From: Bacteroidales bacterium
Lineage (GTDB): Bacteria > Bacteroidota > Bacteroidia > Bacteroidales > Lentimicrobiaceae
Length of the DNA: 64,000 bases
NCBI GenBank assembly: GCA_016705005.1
Contig: JADIZB010000008.1
Span: forward strand, 124,001-188,000
Direction: 5' to 3'
Position numbers and translations under genes: made by a program
Notes under the pieces: model-generated
Databases searched by the model: none
The model's input: the letters and a program-made list of their open reading frames with translations, nothing else
What the model was told of the DNA's origin: nothing
Shown here: positions 53,329 through 62,760 of the stretch, one piece after another
Layout of the letters: every line of letters begins with the position of its first letter
How positions within the stretch are numbered: the first letter of the stretch is position 1

Positions 53329-55743
53329 TTATTCAACCATTTTCCTGTTTTTAACATACTTTTCAAGCCACTGGTCGGTTTCCCACAACATATGCATAAT
53401 GTTTTCACGGGCACTGTAACCGTGGCTCTCGTATGGGAGTAGCACCAGTCTGGCATTTCCACCCAGCCCCTTGATGGCACTGAACAACCGTTCACTTTGC
53501 AGGGTAAATGTTCCCGGGTTATTATCGGCGTCTCCGTGAATGAGTAAAAGTGGTTCATTGATCTTATCGGCGTGCACAAATGGCGACATCTGAAGGTATA
53601 CATCGGTTGCATCCCAGAATGTCCGTTCTTCAGCCTGAAAACCGAACGGCGTCAGGCTCCTGTTGTAGGATCCGCTCCGGGCAATCCCTGCGGCAAACAG
53701 GTCGCAGTGGGCCATCAGGTTAGCGGTCATAAATGCACCATAAGAGTGTCCGCCGATGGCAACCCTGTTCCTGTCAGTAACACCACGGTCTGCGGTATAA
53801 TCAATGGCTGCAGCTGCATTTGCAACAAGTTGTTCGATAAAAGTGTCGTTGGGTTGTTTTTCTCCTTCACCGATGATCGGGAAATCGGCATCGTCAAGGA
53901 TTGCATATCCTCTTGCTGCCCAGTAAACAGGTGAACCATAGAACAACTGAATGAAATTGTGCGGCGATTCCTTCACCTGACCGGCCTGTTCCTTGTCTTT
54001 ATATTCAACCGGATAGGCCCACATCAGCATTGGCAGTCTTCCGTCCCTGGTGGCATCATATCCGGCAGGCAGGTACAATGTGGCAGATAAATCAACGCCA
54101 TCCGCCCTTTTATAACGCACCCGTTCTTTCGATACATTCATAAACGAAGCGTAAGGATTAGGGAATGTAGTCAGGGCCTTCAGGTTTTTGCCGGATCTCA
54201 GGTAAAAATTCGGATTGCGGGTTTTCCCTTCAATGGAAGTAATCAGTTTTTTCTTTTCAGGGTCTATAACTCTTGCGATGGCTTCATAGGTTGAAATGCC
54301 ATCCGCCTGCCAAAGTCTTTTGCTTTTCAGGGTTTTCAGATCAAATTCATCCACAAATGGTTTGTTTCCTTCGGGAGAATAACCCTCACCCTGAAGATAA
54401 ACTTTCCTGGCATCGGCCGATGTCCACAAGACATTGGTATTGAATGTGCTGCGCTTTGTCAGGAAATCTCCCGGGTCACCATAATAATCCTCGCCCGAAC
54501 GATCAAAGATGATTTCTGAATTTCCGTTTTCTATGGATGGATCTATACGATAGGTTACCGTATTTCTGTTTTTCCACCAGTAATCAAATACAAAAGCAAG
54601 GTGATCGTTGCCCCACGAAATCCATGAAAAGCGGTTACGGGTAGATACAACAGTTTGTGGCTTCCCGTTAAAGGGCTCTTCAACCTGATATACCCGGTCC
54701 CTGAAATCAGCTTCAATGGCCGGATCGCCTCCATCCAGAGCTTCCGCCCAGGTTATGGTCGACGGTTTATCGGCACGCCAGCCTATGGATCGTTTACCTG
54801 TTTCAACAGCATCAAATCCTTTTGGAAGCTCTTCAACCAAAGGCCGGTTGTGAAAATTCAGCAGAAAATTGCCATCGGCTTTGTAAATATCATAGGTTAC
54901 CGGAAAGCGGTTCAAGGGAACGATGTAGGAATAAGGTCTGACAATCCGCTGAACCATCAGATAGTTTCCGTCAGGTGAAAACGACAATGATTTGTAGATG
55001 GCCTTTGGCATGAAATCTTTTACCGTTCCGTTCAGATCAATCCGCTTTACTTCAGACTCGGTATAATATTCGAATTTCTTTTCATCCGCCGGGTTACGGA
55101 GCAGATCCTGGTATGTCCAGGCAGGCGCTTTCTTTCCGCTTGATTCCTGCACAGCTGGCCCTTCCGGGAGTTGAAGCGTATTTGGCATTGGTTTCCTGTC
55201 GTCAGGGATCATCATGACATAAACAGCATCCGAGGCAGGTGACCATACATAGGAGTTTCCCAGTGAGCTGTTGAGCCGGGTGGTTGAAATACAATTGCAT
55301 TTACCCGATTTCAGATCCAGAAGCCATAATTCAATGCCCTCTGAAGTGGTGTTTGTGAAAGCGGCCATGGTCTCGTCGGGTGAAAAGTTAAATTCAGAAA
55401 TCTTCAGTTTTTCCGGAAGGCCGCTGATCTTCAGGAATTCTCCTGATTCGATGTCCATTACCTTTATACCATAAGTGTAGGTAGCCCTGGCCTGTCCGTT
55501 GGTCACCGGATTGATGCGGATACCGGCCAGTTTGACTTCGGTTTCGGCAAGTTCCTCCAATGTCTTGAACATCATCCGGTCGAGCATCACCATTGTCTTG
55601 TTTCGTGAATCAATACGGATCGAAGGCCGAGGCTGAATATCGACAAGTTCCAGGATTTCTTTTGGCGGCAGCTGGTAATTCTGGCTGGTCTGGGCGGTTG
55701 CTATACCTGAAATTGTCATCAGTAGAAGAATTAATCGTTTCAT
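53329..55743 (-). CDS. S9 serine peptidase similar to chloroplast glutamyl endopeptidase
   Basis: The 804-residue protein has a signal peptide (MKRLILLLMTISGIATAQ), an N-terminal beta-propeller of about 500 residues, and a C-terminal alpha/beta-hydrolase domain. The catalytic triad is Ser667 in GGHSYGAFMTANLMAH, Asp near residue 740 in HGDADNNPGTF, and His774 in YESHGYSARENIMH. The segments GIARSGSYNRSLTPFGFQ and HMLWETDQWLEKYV closely resemble plant chloroplast glutamyl endopeptidase (CGEP, S9D), so cleavage after Glu is plausible. It is likely periplasmic as it lacks a sorting domain. A TATCTTTA element at 55790-55783 gives a 36-base leader. The gene is convergent with the type B gene, five bases apart. 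Confidence 0.92.
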   Translation of the reverse strand: MKRLILLLMTISGIATAQTSQNYQLPPKEILELVDIQPRPSIRIDSRNKTMVMLDRMMFKTLEELAETEVKLAGIRINPVTNGQARATYTYGIKVMDIESGEFLKISGLPEKLKISEFNFSPDETMAAFTNTTSEGIELWLLDLKSGKCNCISTTRLNSSLGNSYVWSPASDAVYVMMIPDDRKPMPNTLQLPEGPAVQESSGKKAPAWTYQDLLRNPADEKKFEYYTESEVKRIDLNGTVKDFMPKAIYKSLSFSPDGNYLMVQRIVRPYSYIVPLNRFPVTYDIYKADGNFLLNFHNRPLVEELPKGFDAVETGKRSIGWRADKPSTITWAEALDGGDPAIEADFRDRVYQVEEPFNGKPQTVVSTRNRFSWISWGNDHLAFVFDYWWKNRNTVTYRIDPSIENGNSEIIFDRSGEDYYGDPGDFLTKRSTFNTNVLWTSADARKVYLQGEGYSPEGNKPFVDEFDLKTLKSKRLWQADGISTYEAIARVIDPEKKKLITSIEGKTRNPNFYLRSGKNLKALTTFPNPYASFMNVSKERVRYKRADGVDLSATLYLPAGYDATRDGRLPMLMWAYPVEYKDKEQAGQVKESPHNFIQLFYGSPVYWAARGYAILDDADFPIIGEGEKQPNDTFIEQLVANAAAAIDYTADRGVTDRNRVAIGGHSYGAFMTANLMAHCDLFAAGIARSGSYNRSLTPFGFQAEERTFWDATDVYLQMSPFVHADKINEPLLLIHGDADNNPGTFTLQSERLFSAIKGLGGNARLVLLPYESHGYSARENIMHMLWETDQWLEKYVKNRKMVE

Positions 55744-55782
55744 AATAATGGATTTAGGATACCGGATCTATTAACATACCAG

Positions 55783-55790
55783 TAAAGATA
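55783..55790 (-). promoter_or_regulatory. Probable -7 element of the S9 peptidase gene
   Basis: TATCTTTA on the minus strand matches seven of eight consensus positions, the same variant seen before thrA and the M20 peptidase gene. Confidence 0.4.
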
Positions 55791-55854
55791 AATGTTTTCC
55801 TGACAGATCAGAGGTTCTGCAGGTTGGCTTAAACGGTGATGAGGAGAAACTTCG

Positions 55855-57930
55855 TCAGAATTTGACAAATTTTGTTGTGCCTGTGACCGGGCCATCGCCG
55901 GTACGCAAAAACCATACTCCGGGCTTTAATCCTGATATGTCGGGATGCCATACAGCAGAGCCGTCAGAACCTGTTACCACGGTTTCATGCAATGCGATTC
56001 GTCCGGATGGATCCGAAATGGACAGTGATAACCGGCTTTCAATACCGGTATTTATATTGACCCGAAGATTATCTTTTGCAGGATTTGGAAAGACTGAAAG
56101 CACAGGAAGCCTGATTTGGGTATTTTCTGTTCCGACCGAATAACATGTTCCGGGAATATTATTATCGAGCCAATCAAGTCTGTTGTGGATCCAGCCTTTC
56201 AACGTTTCAATCTCCTCAGCATAGGTCAGGGGATAAGGCCAGGGATTGGGCCATACATATACCCCAAGGATAGGCCAGACGGTAAAATTCCGTTCTTTTG
56301 ATTCATCGAGAACCAAAGCAAGGCTATCGATGTAATGGTCAAACGAGGCATCGCTTAAAAGGTCATTGCGCAGAAAAGTCCACCGGCATTTCAGGTTATC
56401 CGCATAAAGAGTATCTTCCAGTAACCGGCTCCACCAGAATGGAACCTGCCAGTAATCATCCTGAACATTAAACTGGTATGACCATCCTGTATAATCCTCC
56501 CCGCCATAGTAATTGGCATTCCTCCAGGCAATATCATAATCCCAGACAGGACCCATCCGCAGCCTGCCTCCAAGGCTTTCACGTTCTTTATGCACAAATG
56601 TACTCAGCCGGTATCCATCCACATTCTTACTGATCTCATTCACAATAAAAAAATCAAGAAATGTTCCTTCATCGGCATATTTCCTGAAACCATTCTCCGG
56701 ATCATCAAAATTGGGTCCATTCAATGTCGATTCAAAAGTATTTACATATTCAGCAATATACTCTTTCTGGGCATCTGTGATTTCATCCGCTTTCGGATAT
56801 TCATACTGGAACAGAATGGTACCATTGGGATTGGCCGGAGGAGGATAATTTGATTCCCAGCCTTCACCACCCCCGGAACCAGTCGGCTTGTCGACCTTGA
56901 AAATATAACCACCGGTCAGCGGGTCCCCTGAATTATCATCTGGTTTTAGTCTGGCAATGTCAACCCTGTCGCCGTCACGCTTAATTTTCTCTGAAAAAAT
57001 ATAGACACCTTTATACACTCCGTTTATAACGACCTCCACATGCTCATATCGGGTGGAATAATGGCCCATATTCCTGAAGGTCTGATAGGCGAGGGTATTC
57101 CTGACAAGGGTTTTATCGGAATAGTTGGCATTGAGTATCCAGTCGGTTTCTTCGGGCATTCCCAGTAGCGAGGATTCCAGCTCTTCACCCAGCGCATTCC
57201 AGGTTTCAAACCCATAGCTTTTTTTGGGAAACATCTGCGAACTTGAACCACGGATTTCAATGCCGGCATAACCATCATAAGCTGGTGGGTCTGTTATTTG
57301 GTTTCGCTGGCCCGGAGCGTTATCAATAATCTTCATTCCGGCAAGTATTTTGGGATCATCAGGGATTTCCTGGCCAAAGGTTTCAATCAGCACTATGGGC
57401 AGATTTGATGAACTGAACAGAAAAGGGCCTGTTGGATTTTGACCGAAAGTGATACTCCAGTTGAGCAAGAATCCCTGATCAGCATTAGGATAAATGTCAA
57501 GGATATATAAATACCAGTTACCATTACCTTCGTGCCCGTTGTTGAAGGTGCCCATCAATTCCTGCGGACGGTAAAATCCGTTGAAAGGAGGGGAGCCCTG
57601 GGTAATGGATATGGCAGCTGTATCAGTAAAATGAGTGTTCTGGTAGTCATCTCCATCCCATCCGTTTCCATTGCTGAGTATTACTGATGAGCCATCAGGA
57701 GCAACAAGTGCTATAATCAGATCCGAATCATAGGGATGCGTAATGTTTATCACAGCTCCGGTAATCCCATGCAGTGTATCAATGATTGAAGGAGAAAGTC
57801 CGGTCACATTAAGTTCAAACAAAACAGGGGTCCCATCATCCGGAATTACGCCACCCTGGCCATACCAGGTTTGCGCAATGAGTGTTGAAGAAAGCAGATG
57901 GAGAAACAGTAAGAAAATGAGTCTGTTCAT
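55855..57930 (-). CDS. T9SS-secreted CotH-like kinase with proprotein-convertase P domain
   Basis: The 691-residue product has a signal peptide (MNRLIFLLFLHLLSSTLIAQ) and an N-terminal P-type (proprotein convertase) domain (ITGAVINITHPYDSDLIIALVAPDGSSVILSN, FNNGHEGNGNWYLYILD). A CotH domain follows, with IEIRGSSSQMFPKKSYGFE, LNANYSDKTLVRNTLAYQTF, NGVYKGVYIFSEKIKRDGDRVDIARL, FFIVNEISKNVDGYR and MGPVWDYDIAWRN. The Asp residues of WDYD and the GVY-x-x-x-E-K motif match CotH proteins, which are atypical protein kinases acting on secreted proteins. The C-terminus (SVFPNPAKDNLRVNI to TTKFVKF) is a T9SS type A domain, so it should act outside the cell. The kinase substrate is unknown. Confidence 0.9.
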   Translation of the reverse strand: MNRLIFLLFLHLLSSTLIAQTWYGQGGVIPDDGTPVLFELNVTGLSPSIIDTLHGITGAVINITHPYDSDLIIALVAPDGSSVILSNGNGWDGDDYQNTHFTDTAAISITQGSPPFNGFYRPQELMGTFNNGHEGNGNWYLYILDIYPNADQGFLLNWSITFGQNPTGPFLFSSSNLPIVLIETFGQEIPDDPKILAGMKIIDNAPGQRNQITDPPAYDGYAGIEIRGSSSQMFPKKSYGFETWNALGEELESSLLGMPEETDWILNANYSDKTLVRNTLAYQTFRNMGHYSTRYEHVEVVINGVYKGVYIFSEKIKRDGDRVDIARLKPDDNSGDPLTGGYIFKVDKPTGSGGGEGWESNYPPPANPNGTILFQYEYPKADEITDAQKEYIAEYVNTFESTLNGPNFDDPENGFRKYADEGTFLDFFIVNEISKNVDGYRLSTFVHKERESLGGRLRMGPVWDYDIAWRNANYYGGEDYTGWSYQFNVQDDYWQVPFWWSRLLEDTLYADNLKCRWTFLRNDLLSDASFDHYIDSLALVLDESKERNFTVWPILGVYVWPNPWPYPLTYAEEIETLKGWIHNRLDWLDNNIPGTCYSVGTENTQIRLPVLSVFPNPAKDNLRVNINTGIESRLSLSISDPSGRIALHETVVTGSDGSAVWHPDISGLKPGVWFLRTGDGPVTGTTKFVKF

Positions 57931-58254
57931 GAGAGTAAATCTTATCAGAAGTTATACCGGGTTGTAAACGGGTAAATTTAGGAATTTTTAACACTTTCAA
58001 TATGTATCGCAAATCAACTCAATTTGTCATGCCCGGGTTTTAAAAATGTTTGGCAAGTCAGCCCCTGAATTTTCGTATTTGGTTTATAAGTAATACATAA
58101 TCAATACCATAGATTATAGCTTTATTTTTATCCGGAAGTTTATAACAATGAAAGTCAAATTGCCTGAAGGGTTCAACATGGGGTCATCAGCGGGCAAATG
58201 TACAATTGATCCTTTATGGTGAAATACTGTGGGTCATGCTGAACCTATTTTTCA
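57931..58254. other. Divergent intergenic region, no gene seen
   Basis: About 320 AT-rich bases between the CotH gene and guaB. No coding frame, RNA gene or strong hairpin was seen; guaB promoter elements lie at the right end. Confidence 0.4.
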
Positions 58255-58262
58255 TAAATTTG
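58255..58262 (+). promoter_or_regulatory. -7 promoter element of guaB
   Basis: TAAATTTG is a full consensus match and predicts a start near 58266, giving an 18-base leader to ATG 58284. In-frame codons at 58206 and 58236 are therefore not the start. Confidence 0.6.
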
Positions 58263-58283
58263 CACATCCCAAAAAGCTTAAAC

Positions 58284-59753
58284 ATGTTACCAATTGATCA
58301 GAAATTTATCGGCGAAGGTTATACATACGATGATGTATTACTGATTCCTGCCTACTCTGAGGTTTTACCACGTGATGTGGACATTTCAACAAGCTTTTCG
58401 CGTAACATCCGGATCAATATTCCGATTGTTTCTGCTGCCATGGATACCGTTACTGATTCTGTGATGGCTATAGCAATGGCTCAGGAGGGAGGCATTGGGG
58501 TTCTTCACAAGAACATGACGGTTGAAGAACAGGCCAATGAGGTTAGAAAAGTGAAGCGTGCAGAAAATGGAATGATCCTCGATCCTGTTACAATGCAGGA
58601 GGGAGCTCTGGTAGCTGATGCCTTGCAGATCATGAAGGAATACAAGATTGGTGGAATTCCGGTTATTGACAATGCCGGCAAACTGGTTGGCATTGTTACC
58701 AATCGCGACCTCAGGTTTGAGAGGAATCCCAAAAGGCCGGTTTCCGAGATCATGACCAGGCAGAACCTGATTACCACCACCGAATTTACTGATTTTGAAA
58801 AAGCAGCAGATATTCTTCAGGAGTTTAAAATTGAGAAACTTCCGGTGGTTGATAAAAATTTTAAGCTTGTAGGTCTCATTACATACAAGGACATTATCAA
58901 AATAAAGGCAAGGCCGAATGCCTGCAAAGACGAAAGGGGAAGGTTGCGTGTTGCAGCAGCAGTCGGGGTTACCCGCGACCTCATCGAAAGGGTTAAGGCA
59001 CTTGTAGCCAACGGGGTGGATGCCATTGTAATCGATACGGCACATGGCCATTCAAAAGGCGTTATTGATGCTGCCACGCTGGTTAAACGTCATTTTCCGG
59101 ATACCGAGCTCATTATCGGCAATGTCGGAACAGCCGAAGCAGCCCGCGACCTGAAGAAATTGAATATCGATGGTATCAAGGTTGGAATAGGGCCGGGTTC
59201 CATTTGTACAACCAGAATCATTGCCGGTATCGGTGTGCCCCAGCTTTCAGCCATCAATATGGTGGCTTCTGAACTCAAAGGTTCGGGAATTCCTGTAATC
59301 GCTGACGGCGGCATACGTTATACAGGCGATATTGCAAAAGCACTGGCAGCCGGGGCCGATAGCATTATGGCCGGCAGTCTCTTTGCCGGTGTGGAAGAAT
59401 CGCCTGGTGAAACCATTATCTACGAAGGACGAAAGTTTAAAACATATCGCGGAATGGGTTCTATTGAAGCAATGCAAAAGGGCTCAAAAGACAGGTACTT
59501 TCAGGATACCGAAGACGATATCAAAAAACTGGTTCCTGAAGGGATTGTCGGACGTGTGCCTTACAAAGGAACCCTTTCAGAGGTAATTCACCAGTTGGTG
59601 GGAGGCCTCAGGGCTGGTATGGGATATACAGGATCTGCCAATATTGGCGAGCTTCAGAACGCCAGATTTATGCGGATTACTGCAGCAGGAGTCGCCGAAA
59701 GCCACCCGCATGATATTACCATAACGAGTGAAGCTCCAAATTACAGCCGATAA
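58284..59753 (+). CDS. guaB: Inosine-5'-monophosphate dehydrogenase
   Basis: With the start at 58284 (MLPIDQKFIGEGYTYDDVLL) the protein has 489 residues, the normal length. The catalytic barrel is interrupted by two CBS domains (about residues 93-205: VADALQIMKEYKIGGIPVID, AADILQEFKIEKLPVVD) that bind adenine or guanine nucleotides. The catalytic loop contains Cys in GIGPGSICTTRIIAGIGVPQ, and IADGGIRYTGDIAKALAAGA and YRGMGSIEAM are also diagnostic. It oxidises IMP to XMP with NAD, the committed step to GMP. It is followed after 130 bases by the folding-factor operon but has its own promoter. Confidence 0.97.
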   Translation: MLPIDQKFIGEGYTYDDVLLIPAYSEVLPRDVDISTSFSRNIRINIPIVSAAMDTVTDSVMAIAMAQEGGIGVLHKNMTVEEQANEVRKVKRAENGMILDPVTMQEGALVADALQIMKEYKIGGIPVIDNAGKLVGIVTNRDLRFERNPKRPVSEIMTRQNLITTTEFTDFEKAADILQEFKIEKLPVVDKNFKLVGLITYKDIIKIKARPNACKDERGRLRVAAAVGVTRDLIERVKALVANGVDAIVIDTAHGHSKGVIDAATLVKRHFPDTELIIGNVGTAEAARDLKKLNIDGIKVGIGPGSICTTRIIAGIGVPQLSAINMVASELKGSGIPVIADGGIRYTGDIAKALAAGADSIMAGSLFAGVEESPGETIIYEGRKFKTYRGMGSIEAMQKGSKDRYFQDTEDDIKKLVPEGIVGRVPYKGTLSEVIHQLVGGLRAGMGYTGSANIGELQNARFMRITAAGVAESHPHDITITSEAPNYSR

Positions 59754-59819
59754 TAAATGGTTATCCCTTCAACACAAAGAGGATTTATTACAATATTTTC
59801 AGAGTTGCCGGTTGAGAGT

Positions 59820-59837
59820 CTGAATGCCGGCATTCAG
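59820..59837. promoter_or_regulatory. 18-bp perfect palindrome upstream of the folding-factor operon
   Basis: CTGAATGCCGGCATTCAG reads the same on both strands. It lies 46 bases before the ATG of the first PPIase gene, a typical site for a dimeric regulator. It has no loop and no T tract, so it is an unlikely terminator. Confidence 0.45.
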
Positions 59838-59883
59838 TGATTACTGAGTTAAGTCAACATATACTAAATAAACAGCTTGAACA

Positions 59884-61872
59884 ATGAAAAACAGCATGAT
59901 CAGATTGTTTTCAGGATTGGTACTACTGTTTGTATTCTCTGCTGCTGCGGCACAGGAAACAGACCCTGTTATTCTGAAAGTTGCAGGTGAAAACATCACA
60001 AAGTCCGAATTTCTGAATGTTTATCAGAAGAACAATGTCAACGGTGAGGTGATCGATCGCAAGTCACTTGAGGAATATATGGAACTCTATATTAACTTCC
60101 GGTTGAAAGTAAAGGAAGCCGAACAGCTCGGGCTTGATACAATGCGTGCTTTTATTGATGAACTGGCCGGATACCGCAAGCAATTGGCACAGCCATACCT
60201 GATTGATGAGGAAATGAACAAGTCGCTTCTTCAGGAGGCCTATAACCGGAAAACATTTGATATCAGGGCGAGCCATATCCTGATTAAAGTTGACAGAAAT
60301 GCGCCACCGGCCGACACCCTGGCAGCCTATAAGCGGATTATGCTGATCCGCAAACGGATAATGAAGGGTGAAGATTTCGGAAAACTGGCCATGGAAAATT
60401 CCGATGACCTGTCAGCCAACGACCGTACCATCGAAAACAGGAAAATAAAGGGTAACCAGGGTGATCTGGGTTATTTTACAGTATTTGATATGGTATATCC
60501 TTTTGAATCAGGCGCATATAATACCGCAATGGGAGAAGTCTCAATGCCTGTACGCAGTGATTTCGGATATCACCTGATAAAAGTAACCGATCGTAAGCCA
60601 GCGCTTGGCCGGGTCCAGGTTGCACATATCCTGCTCAGGGTTCCGCCCGATGCAAAAGCAGCAGACAGTGCCGCTGTGGCCGCAAAGGCAATGGAAGCTT
60701 ATAATAAGGTAATCGGTGGTGAGGATTTTGCAAGGATTGCAGAACAGTATTCTGACGACAAATCAACCGCGACCAAGGGAGGTGTATTGCCATGGTTTGG
60801 CGCCAATAAGATGATTCCTGAGTTTATCAGGGAGGTTTCTGCAATTAAAAATATAAATGAAGTGGCCAAACCGTTCTCATCTAATTTTGGATGGCACATT
60901 GTAAAACTGGTCGACCGTAAAGAAATCGGTTCCTATGAAGATAACCTGAACGACCTGAAACAAAGCCTTACCAGAAATGATAGGGCAAAAAAGAGTGAGG
61001 AAGCCCTGCTTAACAGGATTAAAAAAGAGTACAAGTTCACACAGAACGTGAAATCCCTGAACGCTTTCTATACTGTCGTTACTGATACAATCTTTGCCGG
61101 GGGATGGAAAGCAGAACAGGCTGCAGGTCTCAAAAAGAAGATGATGACCATTGGTACCCGCACATTCAACCAGCAGGATTTTGCCCAGTACCTTGCAAAA
61201 AACCAACGTAAACGTAACAAAGAAGATATCAGGGTATTTGTGAACTCTATGTTTACTGCATTTGTCAACGAAAATTGCCTCGCTTATGAGGATAGCAGGC
61301 TTGAATCAAAATATCCTGAATTTAAATCGCTCGTGAAGGAATACCGCGACGGGATTTTGCTTTTCGAACTCACCGACCGTAAGATCTGGTCGAAGGCAGT
61401 GAAGGATTCAACAGGGCTTGAAACCTACTACAACAGTCACAAAAACAGTTATATGTGGGATCAGCGTCTTGACGCAACTGTGTATACCTTCACAACCACC
61501 GATGAAAAAATATTGTCAGTAGCCAGGAAGGCAATTCTTAAAGATATTACCGACAATGAACTTCTCGGAATGATAAATACCGACAGCACTTCTGTTTTAA
61601 GCATCGACCGCAGGAAATTCCTCAAAGGAGATAACCCCCTGATTGATGAAACAGACTGGAAGCCGGGAATGGCAACCGAAACAGCGACCAATGACAAGGT
61701 TACAATGATCATGGTCCATGAAGTAGTAAAGCCGGAAATCAAGCAACTGAATGAAGCCAGGGGTATCATTACAGCCGATTATCAGAATTACCTCGAGCAG
61801 GAGTGGATAAAAGAATTAAGGGCTAAATATCCTTTCGAGGTCAATAAGGAAGTACTTTCAGCAATAAAATAA
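59884..61872 (+). CDS. Periplasmic SurA/PpiC-type peptidylprolyl isomerase, two parvulin domains
   Basis: The 662-residue protein has a signal peptide (MKNSMIRLFSGLVLLFVFSAAAAQ), a SurA-like N-terminal helical part (ILKVAGENITKSEFLNVYQKN) and two parvulin domains. The first has ASHILIKVDR ... GDLGYFTVFDMVYPFE ... FGYHLIKVTDR; the second has VAHILLRVPPD ... GGVLPWFGANKMIPEF ... FGWHIVKLVDRKE. A C-terminal helical region of about 270 residues follows. It should assist folding of outer-membrane or exported proteins in the periplasm. It is the first of three consecutive genes for related folding factors with almost no spacing, an operon that suits the many exported proteins around it. Confidence 0.9.
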   Translation: MKNSMIRLFSGLVLLFVFSAAAAQETDPVILKVAGENITKSEFLNVYQKNNVNGEVIDRKSLEEYMELYINFRLKVKEAEQLGLDTMRAFIDELAGYRKQLAQPYLIDEEMNKSLLQEAYNRKTFDIRASHILIKVDRNAPPADTLAAYKRIMLIRKRIMKGEDFGKLAMENSDDLSANDRTIENRKIKGNQGDLGYFTVFDMVYPFESGAYNTAMGEVSMPVRSDFGYHLIKVTDRKPALGRVQVAHILLRVPPDAKAADSAAVAAKAMEAYNKVIGGEDFARIAEQYSDDKSTATKGGVLPWFGANKMIPEFIREVSAIKNINEVAKPFSSNFGWHIVKLVDRKEIGSYEDNLNDLKQSLTRNDRAKKSEEALLNRIKKEYKFTQNVKSLNAFYTVVTDTIFAGGWKAEQAAGLKKKMMTIGTRTFNQQDFAQYLAKNQRKRNKEDIRVFVNSMFTAFVNENCLAYEDSRLESKYPEFKSLVKEYRDGILLFELTDRKIWSKAVKDSTGLETYYNSHKNSYMWDQRLDATVYTFTTTDEKILSVARKAILKDITDNELLGMINTDSTSVLSIDRRKFLKGDNPLIDETDWKPGMATETATNDKVTMIMVHEVVKPEIKQLNEARGIITADYQNYLEQEWIKELRAKYPFEVNKEVLSAIK

Positions 61873-62736
61873 GTGTTGAATTCCGGAAAAATATTTCTTA
61901 TTCTGGTGTTGACAGCTTCGCTGGCATCCTGCAAATACTTTGTGAAAGAAAATAAGTCGGATGCCATCGCTACGGCATATGATAAGTTTTTGTACCGCTC
62001 TGATTTGAACGGAGTTGTTCCAAAAGGAACAAAAGCGAACGATAGTGCTGAAATTGTGAAACAATTTATCGATAACTGGATAAGGCGACAGGTTATTCTT
62101 CATCAGGCAGAGAACAATCTGAGCCCCGAACAGAAAGACTTTAACGACCGGCTGGAAACATATCGCAACTCGCTGATTGTATATGAATATGAAAGTGAAC
62201 TGATCAGGCAGAAACTGGATACTTTGGTGGATCAGGAGGAAATCAGGCAGTTTTACGAGCAAAACCCCGATAACTTTCAGCTACGTGAAAATATCGTAAG
62301 ATACAGCTACGTTAAGATACCGAAAGCCTCTGTAAACCTTGTTCCGGCAAAGAAAGCTGCACAGTTGCTGAAATCTGATCATCCGGGGAATATTGAAAAA
62401 CTGGATGAACTCTGTCAATCATCAATGCTTTCATTAAGTATTGATGGGGGAAACTGGATTCCATTTGCCGAAATGCAGCGTGAAATTCCCATTCTGGTAG
62501 ATGATCAGGAAGGTTTTTTGCGAAGCAGGGATTATTTTGAAACCAGTGATTCATTGTTTGTTTACCTGGTAAAATTCAATGACTTTAAGATCAGGGAGAG
62601 CTTGTCGCCACTAAGTTATGAAACTGAAAACATCCGGAATATCATCATCAACCAGCGGAAACTGGAACTGATAACCAGAATGGAGAAAGAAGTTTTTGAA
62701 AAGGCATTGGAAAACAAGGAATTTGAAATCTTCTGA
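61873..62736 (+). CDS. Lipoprotein, degenerate SurA/parvulin relative
   Basis: Translation appears to begin at a GTG directly after the stop of the upstream gene (no spacer). The N-terminus is a lipoprotein signal with lipobox LASC (LVLTASLASCKYF, Cys21). The 287-residue product is mostly helical with a peptide-binding SurA-like layout (VKQFIDNWIRRQVILHQAE, DEEIRQFYEQNPDNFQ-like QEEIRQFYEQNPDNFQ). Its central region (YSYVKIPKASVNL ... NWIPFAEMQREIPIL ... SLFVYLVKFNDFKI) looks like a reduced parvulin domain without the usual GGxxGW segment. It may be a membrane-anchored chaperone without isomerase activity. Its place between two parvulin genes supports a shared role. Confidence 0.75.
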   Translation: MLNSGKIFLILVLTASLASCKYFVKENKSDAIATAYDKFLYRSDLNGVVPKGTKANDSAEIVKQFIDNWIRRQVILHQAENNLSPEQKDFNDRLETYRNSLIVYEYESELIRQKLDTLVDQEEIRQFYEQNPDNFQLRENIVRYSYVKIPKASVNLVPAKKAAQLLKSDHPGNIEKLDELCQSSMLSLSIDGGNWIPFAEMQREIPILVDDQEGFLRSRDYFETSDSLFVYLVKFNDFKIRESLSPLSYETENIRNIIINQRKLELITRMEKEVFEKALENKEFEIF

Positions 62737-62760
62737 GATTCAACAGATACTAGAAATACA

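Noticed and set aside
58206..58283. 26-codon extension of guaB
   Set aside because: It includes the TAAATTTG promoter; the enzyme normally starts near the MLPIDQKF position.
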